64,000 nucleotides of DNA from Olsenella sp. An290 (lineage in GTDB: Bacteria; Actinomycetota; Coriobacteriia; Coriobacteriales; Atopobiaceae): positions 62,001-126,000 of the forward strand of contig NZ_NFIU01000003.1 in the NCBI RefSeq assembly GCF_002159535.1, in the 5' to 3' direction. The position numbers and the translations under genes are program-made. This document shows positions 14,694 through 24,531 of this stretch, piece by piece (the first letter of the stretch is position 1; each line of letters begins with the position of its first letter). Below the pieces are notes generated by a model. The model saw only the letters and a program-made list of their open reading frames with translations. It was not told the DNA's origin and did not search any database.

Positions 14694-16055
14694 ATGGGCG
14701 ATAGATCACGGGCGGTGGTACGGACGGTGCTGTGGGTGGCATGGGGGCTTGCGCTCCTGCTGCTGCCGGCGCTGCTCCAGTCGTATCAGCACAACGTGCA
14801 GCTGCCTTCCGGCCGGGATGTTCCTGCGATGCCGCTGGGCTACTTCCTCTGGACGTCGGCCATCCCGCTCTCCGCCGTGACGGCGGCGCTGGCATGGGCG
14901 TTCCGCGGCCGCCTTGAGCGGCGAAGGCGTCTCCTGGCAGGCGCCGGGCTTGTGGTCCTTCTCGCGTACCTGGCCGTTGCGGCGGCGTACTACCTGTGGT
15001 TCCCCTGGAAGATGGGCGGTCTCGTGCGCGTTCTCGGCTGGACCGAGCGCATTCTGCGCTGGGGGTCGTGGGCCCTCTGGGGCACGGCGCTTCCCGTGTG
15101 GGCGCTTCGCGCTGCGACGTCCTCTACGGCCTCAGCTTCTCCGCTCGACGGGCTTGGCGGGGCAGAGGCCCTCAGCGAGCGCGAGCGTGCGATTGCGGAG
15201 GCGCTCGCCACGGGAAGCACCGTCGCGCAGGTGGCCGCCGCGCTGGGGCTGAGCGCGTCCACCGTCATGACGTATCGGTCGCGCGCGTGCGAGAAGCTCG
15301 GCGTGGCCTCGCTCGATGAGCTGCGCCCGGTCGTGCGGGGCGCAGGGGCCGTGCCGGCGGCCTTTGACGTGACCTCGCCCGGTGCGGCCGCGCTCATGGC
15401 GATGGCGCTCTGCGTCGGCCTCTCCCTGCGTTTGCTCGCTCGCGTGACAATGACGAGCGGCAGCTCGTGGGACCAGGCGCTCGGGCTCATCCTCGTTCCT
15501 GCCCTCCTGGCCGTGCCCTGGGCCGCGCTCCTTGTCTACGCGCGCCTGCGCGGGATGCGGGTGCGCCTGCGCTGGACCACCTCCCGGCTTTGCCTCGTGC
15601 TGCTCGCGCTTGCCCTCTTTGGGCTGCTTGCCGGAGGCGGATGGTACGGGCTCGAGGTTCAGGTGCCCGGCGGGTCTATCAGCCTCAATGCGCTTGGCGT
15701 CCTCGGCAACGCCTGTGCGGTGGCGGCGCTCGCGCCCTACCTCCTCTGGCCGCGCGAGCGCGTGACCACGTCACTCGACGAGGAACGCTGCGCGCTCTAT
15801 CTTCGCGGTCGCGGGGCGGGGGAGCTCCAGGCCCACGTGCTCACGGAGATCGCACTCGGTCGAACCGCGCCAGAGATCTGCGAGTCGCTGCACGTGGCGC
15901 GCGGCACCGTGAACGCGTATCGCGCACAGGGCTACGAGCTTCTGGGGGTGCATACGAGCCGCGAGCTCACCGACCTTCTTGCCCGGGACGTGGGGCGCGT
16001 GCCGTCCGCCGGCAAAACGCAACCGTCCGCGGATGACTCTGTCACGACTGAGTAA
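14694..16055 (+). CDS. Membrane-bound LuxR-type regulator with two HTH domains
   Basis: The 453-residue product alternates membrane and DNA-binding parts. Residues 8-140 contain about four hydrophobic segments. Residues 160-212 form a LuxR/GerE helix-turn-helix (LSERERAIAEALATGSTVAQ, then ALGLSASTVMTYRSRACEKL). A second set of three to four membrane segments covers about 230-350, and residues 365-430 form another LuxR-like HTH (EIALGRTAPEICESLHVARG followed by TVNAYRAQGYELLGV). Coriobacteria encode many proteins with membrane segments followed by one LuxR HTH; two such units in tandem look like an internal duplication. GGAAAGGGG precedes the chosen ATG; an upstream ATG at 14631 lacks a good site. 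No sensor domain or partner kinase is visible. Target genes are unknown. Confidence 0.8.
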   Translation: MGDRSRAVVRTVLWVAWGLALLLLPALLQSYQHNVQLPSGRDVPAMPLGYFLWTSAIPLSAVTAALAWAFRGRLERRRRLLAGAGLVVLLAYLAVAAAYYLWFPWKMGGLVRVLGWTERILRWGSWALWGTALPVWALRAATSSTASASPLDGLGGAEALSERERAIAEALATGSTVAQVAAALGLSASTVMTYRSRACEKLGVASLDELRPVVRGAGAVPAAFDVTSPGAAALMAMALCVGLSLRLLARVTMTSGSSWDQALGLILVPALLAVPWAALLVYARLRGMRVRLRWTTSRLCLVLLALALFGLLAGGGWYGLEVQVPGGSISLNALGVLGNACAVAALAPYLLWPRERVTTSLDEERCALYLRGRGAGELQAHVLTEIALGRTAPEICESLHVARGTVNAYRAQGYELLGVHTSRELTDLLARDVGRVPSAGKTQPSADDSVTTE

Positions 16056-16137
16056 GGCGCTGCCTGGAGGGAACAAGAGCAGTAACAAAGAACATTGTCG
16101 CTACCCACAAAGCGACCGGCAGAGGAGGCGGAGTCCA

Positions 16138-16197
16138 ATGAACAGTGAAGAGCACGAGCAGTTTGGGCTCGCCAACCGTGGGACCGAGGTCCTTTAA
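16138..16197 (+). CDS. Possible 19-residue peptide
   Basis: A strong AGAGGAGGCGGAG ribosome site precedes an ATG encoding MNSEEHEQFGLANRGTEVL and a TAA stop. It lies between the LuxR-type gene and a terminator at 16348. A GTG frame beginning in the downstream gap (near 16206) continues with an LANVFRYVHRMGLLKETPGA-like sequence, so this could equally be the start of a gene broken by a frameshift. The rest of 16056-16340 shows no other convincing coding sequence. Confidence 0.3.
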   Translation: MNSEEHEQFGLANRGTEVL

Positions 16198-16347
16198 CAT
16201 CTGGGGTGAGCGCACTCGCCAACGTTTTCCGATATGTGCATCGGATGGGACTGTTGAAGGAAACACCAGGCGCGGGCCCAAACATTGAATCGCCTCGTCC
16301 ACCCTACGACGCAAAGACAGGTGATTCCACCCTAATAGCTAAGAGGC

Positions 16348-16378
16348 GGGGCGGCGCAACGGGGCGCCGCCCCTTTTC
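16348..16378 (+). terminator. Strong terminator downstream of the LuxR-type gene
   Basis: A 10-bp stem, ggggcggcgc pairing with gcgccgcccc, is followed by TTTTC. Its strength implies that something upstream between 16056 and 16340 is transcribed. Confidence 0.85.
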
Positions 16379-16380
16379 TC

Positions 16381-16470
16381 GCGCTTAAATCCGTGTGGCG
16401 AATTTACTCACTTCCCAAAAACCGTCCTGCGGATTTACGTTTTGAAAGCAGATTACGTGCGTTAATCAGG
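16381..16470. repeat. Dispersed repeat family D, copy 1 (MITE-like)
   Basis: An AT-richer element contains CGTCCTGCGGAT and ends in GTGCGTTAATC. It matches, in inverted orientation, the element at 24532-24612: both share CGTCCTGCGGAT, TGAAA(G/A)CAGATT and GTGCGTTAATC in the same order and spacing. From 16471 to 16589 I see nothing further. Confidence 0.65.
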
Positions 16471-16589
16471 GTACGAGACCGTGGCCCGCGACCCAAAGTG
16501 TGGGTTCGGCCCAAGAGCGCGCCATCGAAAAGGGGCCCGACGCCAAAGCGCCGAGCCCCGAAAGCGTGCCGAGAAAAACAGACTTCTCG

Positions 16590-17588
16590 CTAGTCCTTCT
16601 TGATCCAGGAGAACATGGAGCGGATCTTCTCGCCGGTCTTCTCGATGGGGTGGGAGTTGATCTCCTCGCGCTTCTCGAGCAGCCACTTGTGGCCGTTGTT
16701 GCAGTCGTCGACGAACTCCTGCGCGAAGGAGCCGTCCTGGATGCGGGCCAGGATCTTCTTCATGGCCTCGCGGGACTCGGCGTTGATGACCTGCGGACCG
16801 GCGTAGTACTCGCCGTACTCGGCGGTGTTGGAGATCGAGTAGTTCATGAAGTGGATGCCGGACTCGTACATGAGGTCGACGATCATCTTCATCTCGTGAT
16901 AGACCTCGAAGTAGGCCAGCTCCTCGGGGTAGCCCGCCTCGGTGAGGGTCTCGAAGCCGGCCTTCACGAGCTCGACGAGGCCGCCGCAGAGCACGGCCTG
17001 CTCGCCGAAGAGGTCCTCCTCGGTCTCCTCCTTGAAGGTGGCCTTGATGATGCCGGAGCGGGCGCCGCCGACGCCCCAGCAGTAGGAGAGCACGACGTCC
17101 CAGGCGTCGCCGGTGGCGTCCTGGTAGACGCAGGCGAGGTCGGGCACGCCGGAGCCCTCGGTGTACTGGCGGCGCACGATGTGGCCCGGGCCCTTGGGGG
17201 CGCACATGATGACGTTCACGTCCTCGGGGGCCTTGATGTAGCCGTAGTGGATGTTGAAGCCGTGGGCGAAGGCGAGGGTGTCGCCGGGCTTGAGGTGGTC
17301 CTTGATGTGCTCCTCGTAGACCTTGGGCTGGATCTCGTCGGGGACGAGGATCATGATGACGTCGGCCTCCTCCGCCGCGTCGTCCATGCTCATGACCTTG
17401 AGGCCGGCCTCCTGGGCCTTCTGGGCGGACGCGGAGCCCTCGCGCAGGCCAACGCGGACGTCAACGCCGGAGTCCAGAAGGTTCAGCGCGTGGGCGTGGC
17501 CCTGCGAGCCGTAGCCGATGATGGCGACCTTCTTGCCCTGGATGACGCTCGGGTCCACGTCCTTCTCGTAGTAGATGTCGACGGCCAT
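16590..17588 (-). CDS. ilvC: Ketol-acid reductoisomerase
   Basis: IlvC converts acetolactate or acetohydroxybutyrate to the dihydroxy acids of valine, leucine and isoleucine synthesis using NAD(P)H and Mg. The 332-residue class I enzyme shows the Rossmann motif [15 protein letters not shown], the cofactor-loop residues in [12 protein letters not shown], the HGFNIHYG and CAPKGPGH motifs, and the C-terminal metal-binding [12 protein letters not shown] and YFEVYHEMK. It is the last gene of ilvD-ilvB-ilvN-ilvC on the minus strand, 80 bases after ilvN, with an AAAGGAGAAG ribosome site. All family motifs are intact. Confidence 0.97.
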   Translation of the reverse strand: MAVDIYYEKDVDPSVIQGKKVAIIGYGSQGHAHALNLLDSGVDVRVGLREGSASAQKAQEAGLKVMSMDDAAEEADVIMILVPDEIQPKVYEEHIKDHLKPGDTLAFAHGFNIHYGYIKAPEDVNVIMCAPKGPGHIVRRQYTEGSGVPDLACVYQDATGDAWDVVLSYCWGVGGARSGIIKATFKEETEEDLFGEQAVLCGGLVELVKAGFETLTEAGYPEELAYFEVYHEMKMIVDLMYESGIHFMNYSISNTAEYGEYYAGPQVINAESREAMKKILARIQDGSFAQEFVDDCNNGHKWLLEKREEINSHPIEKTGEKIRSMFSWIKKD

Positions 17589-17668
17589 GTTCTTCTCCTT
17601 TGCTTGTGGGGCCGTATGTGCCGATTAACCGCCGAGAAGATCGGCGGGTGGTGCCGCTTTGGTGCAGG

Positions 17669-18148
17669 CTACTGAGCGCCGCGCGACATGGCGATCTTGC
17701 CGGTGCGCGTGAGCTGCTTGATGCCGTAGCCGCGGAAGAGGTCCTCCATCGCGTCGAGCTTGCTCGCAGTGCCGGTGGCCTCGATGGTGAGCGAGTTCTT
17801 GCCCACGTCGACGACCTTGGCGCGGAAGACGTTGGCGATCTCGATGATCTCGTGCCGACGCTCGGGGGAGGACTGGACCTTGAAGAGCACGAGCTCGCGC
17901 TCCACGGCGTCCTCGTAGGTGAGGTCGGAGATCTTGTAGACCGAGACGAGCTTGTGGAGCTGCTTGGTGATCTGCTCGAAGCCCACCCCGTCGGCCTCGA
18001 CGATGATCGTCATGCGCGAGAGGTTCTCGTCCTCGGTGGGGGCCACGGTGAGCGACTCGATGTTGAAGCCGCGGCGGCTGATGAGTCCCGTCACGCGGCT
18101 GAGCACGCCGGGCTTGTTCTCAACGAGCACGGAGAGCAGGTAGTTCAT
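17669..18148 (-). CDS. ilvN: Acetolactate synthase small (regulatory) subunit
   Basis: The regulatory subunit of acetohydroxyacid synthase confers valine feedback inhibition and activates the large subunit. The 159-residue protein starts with the ACT-domain sequence LLSVLVENKPGVLSRVTGLI, continues with SRRGFNIESLTVAPTEDENL, and has the usual C-terminal domain ending FRGYGIKQLTRTGKIAMSRG. The ATG overlaps the ilvB stop (TGATG), and a GTG one codon earlier also overlaps it. This tight coupling fits a 1:1 subunit complex. Confidence 0.96.
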   Translation of the reverse strand: MNYLLSVLVENKPGVLSRVTGLISRRGFNIESLTVAPTEDENLSRMTIIVEADGVGFEQITKQLHKLVSVYKISDLTYEDAVERELVLFKVQSSPERRHEIIEIANVFRAKVVDVGKNSLTIEATGTASKLDAMEDLFRGYGIKQLTRTGKIAMSRGAQ

Positions 18149-20028
18149 CACTCATCAACTCCTTCGTGGGAGGGCTTCACGCGCGGCCGGCCCGCCTCGC
18201 CGAAGCCCTTCTCGGTGACGCGGACGCCGCCGAGGGTCACGTCGAGCGCGCCGATGATGTCGTCGATGGGCGCGCCGGGGGCGACCATCGGGTAGACGGT
18301 CTGCTCGGCGGGGATCATGACGTCGAGGAGGTAGGGGCCGTCGGCCGCGAGCATCTCGTCGAGCGCGGCGTCGATCTCCTCGGGGCGGGTGATGCGCGCC
18401 GCGCGCCAGCCGTAGGCATCGGCGAGCTTCACGAAGTCGGGGTTGTCGGCGAGCTCGGTGAACGAGTAGCGGTCGTGGTAGAAGAGGTGCTGCCACTGGT
18501 GGACCATGCCGAGCGCACGGTTGTCGATGATGAGGACCTTGACGTTGACGCCGTTGATCTGCGCCGTGGCCATCTCCTGCGAGTTCATCTGGAAGGAGCC
18601 GTCACCGGCGATGCAGACGACCTCGTCGTCGGGGCAGCCGATCTTGGCGCCGATGGCGGCCGGGAAGCCAAAGCCCATCGTGCCAAGTCCGCCGGAGGAG
18701 ATGAAGGTGCGCGCGTGCTCACGGTGGATGTTCTGGTGCGCCCACATCTGGTGCTGACCGACCTCGGTCGTGACGATCGAGGCATGCGGGTCGAGCTTCT
18801 CGGACAGGCGCGAGAGCACGACCTCCGGCGCGATCTTGTCGGGGTAGTCCGAGAAGTCCGAGGTGTAGAAGGGCCAGCGCTCGCGCCAGCTGAAGACCTC
18901 GTCGCGCCAGGCCTCGGCCACGGGGCGCGCGTCCATCCTCTCGAGGCGCTCGTTGAGGGCGGCGAGCACGACCTTGGCGTCGCCGACGATGGGCACGTCC
19001 GGGTTCACGATCTTGCCGATCTCGGCCGGGTCGATGTCGATGTGGACGATCTTGGCGTGCGGGGCGAACTCGGACACCTTGCCGGTCACGCGGTCAGAGA
19101 AGCGCGCGCCCACGGCGACGATGAGGTCGCACTCGGTGACGGCCATGTTGGCGTACTTGGAGCCGTGCATGCCCACGGGGCCGAGGTTGAGCGGGTTCGT
19201 GCAGGGGAGGGCGGCCTTTCCCATGAGGGTGGTGACCACGGGGATCTGCATGCGCTCGGCGAGCTCCACGAGCTCGGGGCAGGAGTGGCTCGCCACGACG
19301 CCGCCACCGGCCATGATGAGCGGGCGCCTTGCCTCGGCGATGAGCGCGGCGGCCTGCTTGACCTGCTTGGCGTTGCCCTTGTAGGTGGGGCGGTAGCTCG
19401 CGATGCTCACGGTGTCCGGGTAGTGGAAGACCATCTCCGAGCCGGAGAGGTCGCTCGGGATGTCGATGAGCACGGGGCCGGGACGGCCGGTCGAGGCGAT
19501 GTAGAAGGCCTTGCGGAAGGTGCGGGTGAGCTCGTCGGTGGACTGCAGGAGGAAGCTGTGCTTGACGATGGGCATGGTGATGCCCACGATGTCGGACTCC
19601 TGGAAGGCGTCCGTGCCGATGACGCCGCGCGTGACCTGGCCCGTGATGACGACCATGGGCACGGAGTCCATGTAGGCCGTGGCGATGCCGGTGACCGTGT
19701 TGGTGGCGCCGGGGCCGCTCGTCACCAGGACCACGCCCACCTTGCCCGTGGCGCGCGCGTAGCCGTCTGCCATGTGCGTGGCGCCCTGCTCGTGGCGGGC
19801 AAGGACGTGATGGATCTTCTTGGAGTCGTAGAGGGCGTCGTAGATCTTGATGGCCTGGCCGCCGGGGTAGCCGAAGATGGTGTCGACGCCCTCGGCCTCG
19901 AGGCTGGCGATGATGGCCTGCGCCCCGGTCATGGTCTTGCCCTCGTGCTCCGTGTGGCTGCCGGGCCCGAGCGGCCGCCCCTCGATGGCGCGCTGCCGCC
20001 GAGCGATCTTCTCCTCGGTGGTGATCAT
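18148..20028 (-). CDS. ilvB: Acetolactate synthase large (catalytic) subunit
   Basis: This ThDP-dependent catalytic subunit of acetohydroxyacid synthase joins pyruvate to pyruvate or 2-oxobutyrate, the first common step of branched-chain amino acid synthesis. The 626-residue product has a roughly 30-residue N-terminal lead, then [20 protein letters not shown] with the ThDP-activating glutamate, the FAD-domain segment [27 protein letters not shown], and the ThDP/Mg motif [19 protein letters not shown]-like block near residue 480. The ATG overlaps the ilvD stop (ATGA) and the stop overlaps ilvN, so three genes form one translational relay. Confidence 0.97.
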   Translation of the reverse strand: MITTEEKIARRQRAIEGRPLGPGSHTEHEGKTMTGAQAIIASLEAEGVDTIFGYPGGQAIKIYDALYDSKKIHHVLARHEQGATHMADGYARATGKVGVVLVTSGPGATNTVTGIATAYMDSVPMVVITGQVTRGVIGTDAFQESDIVGITMPIVKHSFLLQSTDELTRTFRKAFYIASTGRPGPVLIDIPSDLSGSEMVFHYPDTVSIASYRPTYKGNAKQVKQAAALIAEARRPLIMAGGGVVASHSCPELVELAERMQIPVVTTLMGKAALPCTNPLNLGPVGMHGSKYANMAVTECDLIVAVGARFSDRVTGKVSEFAPHAKIVHIDIDPAEIGKIVNPDVPIVGDAKVVLAALNERLERMDARPVAEAWRDEVFSWRERWPFYTSDFSDYPDKIAPEVVLSRLSEKLDPHASIVTTEVGQHQMWAHQNIHREHARTFISSGGLGTMGFGFPAAIGAKIGCPDDEVVCIAGDGSFQMNSQEMATAQINGVNVKVLIIDNRALGMVHQWQHLFYHDRYSFTELADNPDFVKLADAYGWRAARITRPEEIDAALDEMLAADGPYLLDVMIPAEQTVYPMVAPGAPIDDIIGALDVTLGGVRVTEKGFGEAGRPRVKPSHEGVDE

Positions 20029-21689
20029 GAGAGGTACGCCCCCTTGTCTGCACTCGTGACCAGCTTCGCGTAGCGGGAGAGGACTCCCGTGGTGTACTTG
20101 GGCGCGGGCGGCTGCCAGGCGGCGCGCCGTGCGGCGAGGACGTCCTCGGGGACGTCGAGCTCGAGCAAGCCCGCCTGGATGTCGATGGAGATGGTGTCGC
20201 CCTCCTCGACGAGCGCGATCGGGCCCCCGGCCGCGGCCTCGGGGGAGACGTGTCCGATGCAGGGGCCCTTGGAGGCGCCCGAGAAGCGCCCGTCGGTGAT
20301 GAGGGCCACGGAGCTCGCGAGGCCCATGCCGCAGATGGCGGAGGTGGGGGTGAGCATCTCGCGCATGCCGGGGCCGCCCGCCGGGCCCTCGTAGCGGATC
20401 ACCACCACGTCGCCCGCCTTTATCGCCCCGCCGAAGATGGCCTTGCAGGCCTCCTCCTCGGAGTCGAAGACGCGCGCGGGGCCGGAGTGCTGCCACATCT
20501 CGGGCGCGACGGCGCTCTTCTTGACCACGCCGCAGTCCGGCGCGAGGTTGCCGCGCACGACCTTGAGGCCGCCGTCGGGGGAGTAGGCGTTGTCCACGGA
20601 CCGCACGACCTCGCCGTCCACGGGCGGGCAGGACTCCACCCACTCGGCCATGGTGCCGTGGCAGGTGAGCGCGGAGAGGTCGAGGTGCCCGGTGCGGCCG
20701 AGCTCGCCGATGATGGCGGAGACGCCGCCCACGTCGTTCAGGTCCTGGATGTGGAGCGGGCCCGCCGGGGCGATCCGCACGATGTTGGGCGTCTCGGCGG
20801 AGGCGCGGTCCCAGTCCTCCATCGTGACGGGGCAGCCGGCGGCCTGCGCGATGGCCGTGAGGTGGAGCATCGTGTTGGTGGACCCGCCAAAGGCCATGTC
20901 GAGCACCATGCCGTTGTGGATGGCGGCCGGGCTGATGATCTGGCGGGCCGTGAGGTTCTTCTCGACCAGCTCCATGACCTTCATGCCGGCGCGCTTGGCG
21001 AGCCGGATGCGCTCGGAGTAGACGGCCGGCACGGTGCCGTTGCCGGGAAGCGCGATGCCCAAGGCCTCGGCGAGGCAGCAGATGGAGTTTGCGGTGAACA
21101 TGCCGGAGCAGGAGCCGCAGGTGGGGCAGGCCGTGCCCTCGAGCCAGCGGCACTCCTCCTCGGTCATGGTGCCGGCGGTGACCTGCCCCACGGCGTCGAA
21201 GAGGGAGTTGAGGTCGGTCTGCTCGCCGTTGCGCCCGCGGCCGGCGAGCATGGGGCCGCCAGAGACGAGGACGGTGGGGATGTCAAGGCGCGCCGCGGCG
21301 ATGAGCATGCCGGGCACGATCTTGTCGCAGCTGGGGATGAGGACCATCGCGTCGAACTGGTGGCCCTGGACGGCGCACTCCACGCTGTCGGCGATGACCT
21401 CGCGGCTGGTGAGGCTGTAGCGCATCCCGGCGTGGTTCATGGCGATGCCGTCGCACACGCCGATGGTGTTGACCTGCAGCGGGGTGCCGCCCGCCATGCG
21501 GACGCCGGCCTTGACGGCCTCGGCGATCTTGTCCAGGTGGATGTGGCCGGGGATGACCTCGTTCTGGGCGGATACCACGGCCACGAGCGGCCGGTCGAGC
21601 TCCTCGTCGGTGAGGCCGTCGGCCGCCAGGAGGCTGCGGTGCGGCGCGCGGGCCAGCCCCTTCTTGATGGCGTCGCTTCTCAGTTGCAC
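20025..21689 (-). CDS. ilvD: Dihydroxy-acid dehydratase
   Basis: IlvD is an iron-sulphur dehydratase giving the 2-oxo acids of valine and isoleucine. The 554-residue protein is full length with [15 protein letters not shown], the cluster cysteines in [10 protein letters not shown] and [15 protein letters not shown], and the C-terminal [19 protein letters not shown] and [10 protein letters not shown] motifs. The start is GTG, preceded by GCGAGGG. It heads the operon ilvD-ilvB-ilvN-ilvC, and a structured leader with T-box-like motifs lies upstream, separating it from ilvA. Confidence 0.97.
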   Translation of the reverse strand: MQLRSDAIKKGLARAPHRSLLAADGLTDEELDRPLVAVVSAQNEVIPGHIHLDKIAEAVKAGVRMAGGTPLQVNTIGVCDGIAMNHAGMRYSLTSREVIADSVECAVQGHQFDAMVLIPSCDKIVPGMLIAAARLDIPTVLVSGGPMLAGRGRNGEQTDLNSLFDAVGQVTAGTMTEEECRWLEGTACPTCGSCSGMFTANSICCLAEALGIALPGNGTVPAVYSERIRLAKRAGMKVMELVEKNLTARQIISPAAIHNGMVLDMAFGGSTNTMLHLTAIAQAAGCPVTMEDWDRASAETPNIVRIAPAGPLHIQDLNDVGGVSAIIGELGRTGHLDLSALTCHGTMAEWVESCPPVDGEVVRSVDNAYSPDGGLKVVRGNLAPDCGVVKKSAVAPEMWQHSGPARVFDSEEEACKAIFGGAIKAGDVVVIRYEGPAGGPGMREMLTPTSAICGMGLASSVALITDGRFSGASKGPCIGHVSPEAAAGGPIALVEEGDTISIDIQAGLLELDVPEDVLAARRAAWQPPAPKYTTGVLSRYAKLVTSADKGAYLS

Positions 21690-21765
21690 GGTGCCCTCGC
21701 TTTCTCTTGTCGGTGTGAGAAATGCGAGGCGCAGAACCTCGAAGCCGTCACGGTGGCCGCCGGCG

Positions 21766-21935
21766 CGCGGTACTTCTCGGCGCGTGTGCGGGGTTGGCCC
21801 GCCGTGCGGCGCGGAGGTTCTCGCGAGCTGCTCGAGGGAGTCTTCGGGGCCGTCCGGCGCGGGTTCTCACGCTGCCCGCTCGCTGTGGGACGGATGGGCC
21901 CCTACTGGCCCTGTCATCGCATTTGCTCAGTGGCG
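21766..21935 (-). promoter_or_regulatory. Probable T-box leader (isoleucine type) upstream of ilvDBNC
   Basis: Read on the minus strand this leader has, in T-box order, GCGATGAC, a GGGCC-AGTAG-GGGCCC hairpin followed directly by ATC (an isoleucine codon at the place expected for a specifier), AGCGAGCGGG with its CCCGC partner, CGAAGACTCCCTCG like the conserved GGAAGACCACTCCG, and GTACCGCG like the T-box core. No terminator with a T-run follows, so control may act on translation, as in actinobacterial T-boxes. The match is by eye. The remainder of 21690-22072 shows no gene. Confidence 0.55.
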
Positions 21936-22072
21936 GCTACTCTACGCGGCTCGTGTTTCCGGCGGGTAATCGCCCGCGAACGGTCGTGTTTCCCGTGCGA
22001 GCGGCAGGGCAGAGGGGCGGGCGGCGGACAGGTGGCGTTCAGGGACGACGCCGGCGCGCCGCCCCCTCTGTC

Positions 22073-23293
22073 CTACAGTGAGGTCTGGACGAGGGAGGGG
22101 GAGAAGCCCGCGCGCTCGAGGGCGTCGATGATCTGGGCGCGGTGGGCCTCGCCGTAGGCCTCGATTGTGACGCGCAGCTCCACGGCGGCGTTGCGGTTGG
22201 TGCTCACGAACTGGTTGTGCTCGAGCTTGATGACGTTGCCGTTCTGGCTCGCGATGGCGCCGGCGACGCGCAGCAGCATGCCGGGGCGGTCCGGCAGCAG
22301 GACGCTCACGGTGAAGATGCGCCCGCGCTGGATGAGGCCGTGCTGGACGACGGAGCTCATCGTGATGACGTCCATGTTGCCGCCGGAGAGGATCGAGACG
22401 ACGCGCTTGTTCTCCGCGGGCAGGTGCCTCAGGGCGGCCACGGTGAGCAGGCCGGAGTTCTCCACGACCATCTTGTGGTTCTCGACCATGTCGAGGAAGG
22501 CCACGATGAGCTCCTCGTCGGGCACCGTGATGACGTCGTCGAGGTTGTCGCGCAGGTAGGGGAAGACGAGGTCGCCGCACTCGAGCACCGCGGTGCCGTC
22601 GGCGATGGTGCTCGCGGAGGGGAGCTTCACGGGCGCGCCCGCCTCAAGCGCCGCCGTGAGGCAGGCCGCGCCCTCGGGCTCCACGCCGACCACGTGGATC
22701 TTGGGGTTGTAGAGCTTGGCGAAGGTCGCCACGCCGCAGGCCAGGCCGCCGCCGCCCACCGGGACGAGAATCGTGTCCACGAGCGGCAGCTCGCGCACCA
22801 CCTCCATGGCAATGGTGCCCTGCCCGGTGGCGACCGTGGGGTCGTTGAAGGGGTGGATGAAGGTGAGGCCGTCGCGCTCCGCGAGCTCGAGGGCGTGCTC
22901 GCACGCCTCGTCGTAGACGTCGCCAAAGAGCACGACCTCGGCCCCGTAGCCCTTGGTGCGCTCCACCTTGATGAGGGGCGTCGTGGTGGGCATGACCACC
23001 ACCGAGCGGGCGCCCGCGCGCGTGGCGGCAAAGGCCACGCCCTGCGCGTGGTTTCCGGCGCTCGCGGTGATGATGCCGCGGCCGAGCTCCTCGGGGGAGA
23101 GGGTCGAGATCTTGTAGTAGGCACCGCGGACCTTGTAGGCGCCCGTGCGCTGCATGTTCTCGGGCTTGAGCCACACGCGGTTGCCGCACTGCTGCGAGAA
23201 GTACGGGCTCTCCACGAGCTTGGTCTCAAGCGTGACCTCGCGGACCTTCTCCGAGGCCTCCTCGAACGCCTCGAGCGTGAGCATGTCGGCCAT
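22073..23293 (-). CDS. ilvA: Threonine dehydratase with C-terminal ACT domain
   Basis: This PLP enzyme deaminates threonine to 2-oxobutyrate, the isoleucine-specific precursor. The 406-residue protein carries the PLP-lysine motif GAYKVRGAYYK, SAGNHAQGVAFAA, the phosphate-binding loop VPVGGGGLACGV, and SGGNMDVI. A C-terminal ACT domain (TVSVLLPDRPGMLLRVAGAI onward) replaces the larger regulatory region of enterobacterial IlvA. AAAGGAG precedes ATG at 23293; longer upstream frames lack a site. It lies 380 bases upstream of ilvD with a leader between, so it is probably a separate transcript in the same regulon. The frame ends cleanly. Confidence 0.95.
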   Translation of the reverse strand: MADMLTLEAFEEASEKVREVTLETKLVESPYFSQQCGNRVWLKPENMQRTGAYKVRGAYYKISTLSPEELGRGIITASAGNHAQGVAFAATRAGARSVVVMPTTTPLIKVERTKGYGAEVVLFGDVYDEACEHALELAERDGLTFIHPFNDPTVATGQGTIAMEVVRELPLVDTILVPVGGGGLACGVATFAKLYNPKIHVVGVEPEGAACLTAALEAGAPVKLPSASTIADGTAVLECGDLVFPYLRDNLDDVITVPDEELIVAFLDMVENHKMVVENSGLLTVAALRHLPAENKRVVSILSGGNMDVITMSSVVQHGLIQRGRIFTVSVLLPDRPGMLLRVAGAIASQNGNVIKLEHNQFVSTNRNAAVELRVTIEAYGEAHRAQIIDALERAGFSPSLVQTSL

Positions 23294-23412
23294 GACGGGC
23301 TCCTTTGCCAGTTGGTGACGGCGCGCCGGTCGGCGCGCGGGCGCGGTTGCAGTCTGCCTATAGTAGTCCTGCCGGGGCACGCCTGTCCCGGCGCGACGCA
23401 AGGGGGCATCAA

Positions 23413-24267
23413 ATGGAAACCATCGGGTGTGACGCCGCGGGCGAGATGAGCCCCGCCACGGGCGAGAAGATCGACGCGACGCCGCTCTTCCAGATTCACG
23501 ACGCGAGCGTGGTGCGCGGCGGCAAGACCATCCTGCACGTGGCCGACTTCACGCTCTCCGAGGGCGAGCACGTGGCCCTTCTCGGCCCCAACGGCGCGGG
23601 AAAGTCCACGTTCATCCAGCTCCTGACCCGCGAGGTCTTCCCGCTCTGGCGGGAGGACCCCCCGGTGCGCTTCCGCGGCGCCGCGCGCCCGAGGCTCGCC
23701 GACATCAAGCGCGCCCTCGGCATCGTGAGCTCCACGATGCACGACCAGGTGCGCGTTCACCTGCCGGTCATCGACATCGTGGTGGGCGGCCTGTTCGGCA
23801 CGCTCGGCGTTCCCCTGCGCGGCGAGGTCGGAGAGCGCGACCGCGCGCTCGCGCTCTCCGCGCTTGACCGCCTGGGGATCGCCGGGCTTGCCGGACGCGA
23901 CGTGATGACGCTCTCCACGGGGCAGGTGCGCCGCGTGCTCGTGGCGCGCGAGCTCGTGCGCGACCCGCAGGTCCTGATCTTTGACGAGCCCTGCACCGGC
24001 CTTGACCCCGAGGGCATGTACCACGTGCGCAAGACCATGGGGACGCTTGCCGCCGAGGGTCGGTCGGTCGTGCTCGTGACCCACTACCCAGAGGACATCG
24101 TTCCCGCCATCGAGCGCGTGATGCTCATCCGCGACGCCGAGGTGTTTGCCGACGGCCCCAAGCGCGAGGTCCTGACGAGCGGGGTCATGAGCGACCTCTT
24201 TGGCGTGCCGCTCGTGGTGGGGGAGGACGAGGGCTGGTACTCCCTGCGTGGCGCCTACGGCGCGTGA
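23413..24267 (+). CDS. ABC transporter ATP-binding protein, stand-alone
   Basis: The 284-residue ATPase has Walker A GPNGAGKS, a diverged signature LSTGQVRRVLVARELV in place of LSGGQ, Walker B VLIFDEPCTGLDPEG and the switch histidine in VLVTHYPEDI. No permease or binding protein is adjacent, and the C-terminus is short. The family resembles the YlmA/ModF-like soluble ABC proteins, whose partner transporters, if any, are unknown. An AAGGGGGC ribosome site lies before ATG; the gene is divergent from ilvA with a TATAGT -10 between them. Substrate cannot be assigned. Confidence 0.88.
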   Translation: METIGCDAAGEMSPATGEKIDATPLFQIHDASVVRGGKTILHVADFTLSEGEHVALLGPNGAGKSTFIQLLTREVFPLWREDPPVRFRGAARPRLADIKRALGIVSSTMHDQVRVHLPVIDIVVGGLFGTLGVPLRGEVGERDRALALSALDRLGIAGLAGRDVMTLSTGQVRRVLVARELVRDPQVLIFDEPCTGLDPEGMYHVRKTMGTLAAEGRSVVLVTHYPEDIVPAIERVMLIRDAEVFADGPKREVLTSGVMSDLFGVPLVVGEDEGWYSLRGAYGA

Positions 24268-24304
24268 GGGTGCGGCCCCGGCGACGGTTCTTCCGGATTG
24301 TCGC

Positions 24305-24333
24305 TTGACAGCCGCGCGCGGCCCTGCCACAAT
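24305..24333 (+). promoter_or_regulatory. Promoter of tRNA-Ala
   Basis: TTGACA and CACAAT are separated by 17 bases and end 20 bases before the tRNA. Confidence 0.7.
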
Positions 24334-24353
24334 AGCCAACGCGCAATGCGCCT

Positions 24354-24429
24354 GGGGACGTAGCTCAGCTGGGAGAGCGCTGCCTTCGCAAGGCAGAGGC
24401 CGGGGGTTCGAATCCCCTCGTCTCCACCA
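24354..24429 (+). tRNA. tRNA-Ala (anticodon CGC)
   Basis: The acceptor stem GGGGACG/CGTCTCC, D-arm, and T-arm GGGGTTCGAATCCCC are complete, and CCA is encoded. The anticodon loop TTCGCAA gives CGC, reading GCG. Confidence 0.95.
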
Positions 24430-24438
24430 TGACGGTTC

Positions 24439-24472
24439 GGGCCCGGATGCCAGATGGCGTCCGGGCCCTTTT
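24439..24472 (+). terminator. Terminator of tRNA-Ala
   Basis: A 9-bp stem, gggcccgga pairing with tccgggccc, is followed by TTTT. Confidence 0.88.
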
Positions 24473-24531
24473 GCGTGGCGCCCCGCGCACGGGAGGTTCT
24501 TCTCGCGAGGTTTTCTCGCTGGGCCCTCGGT

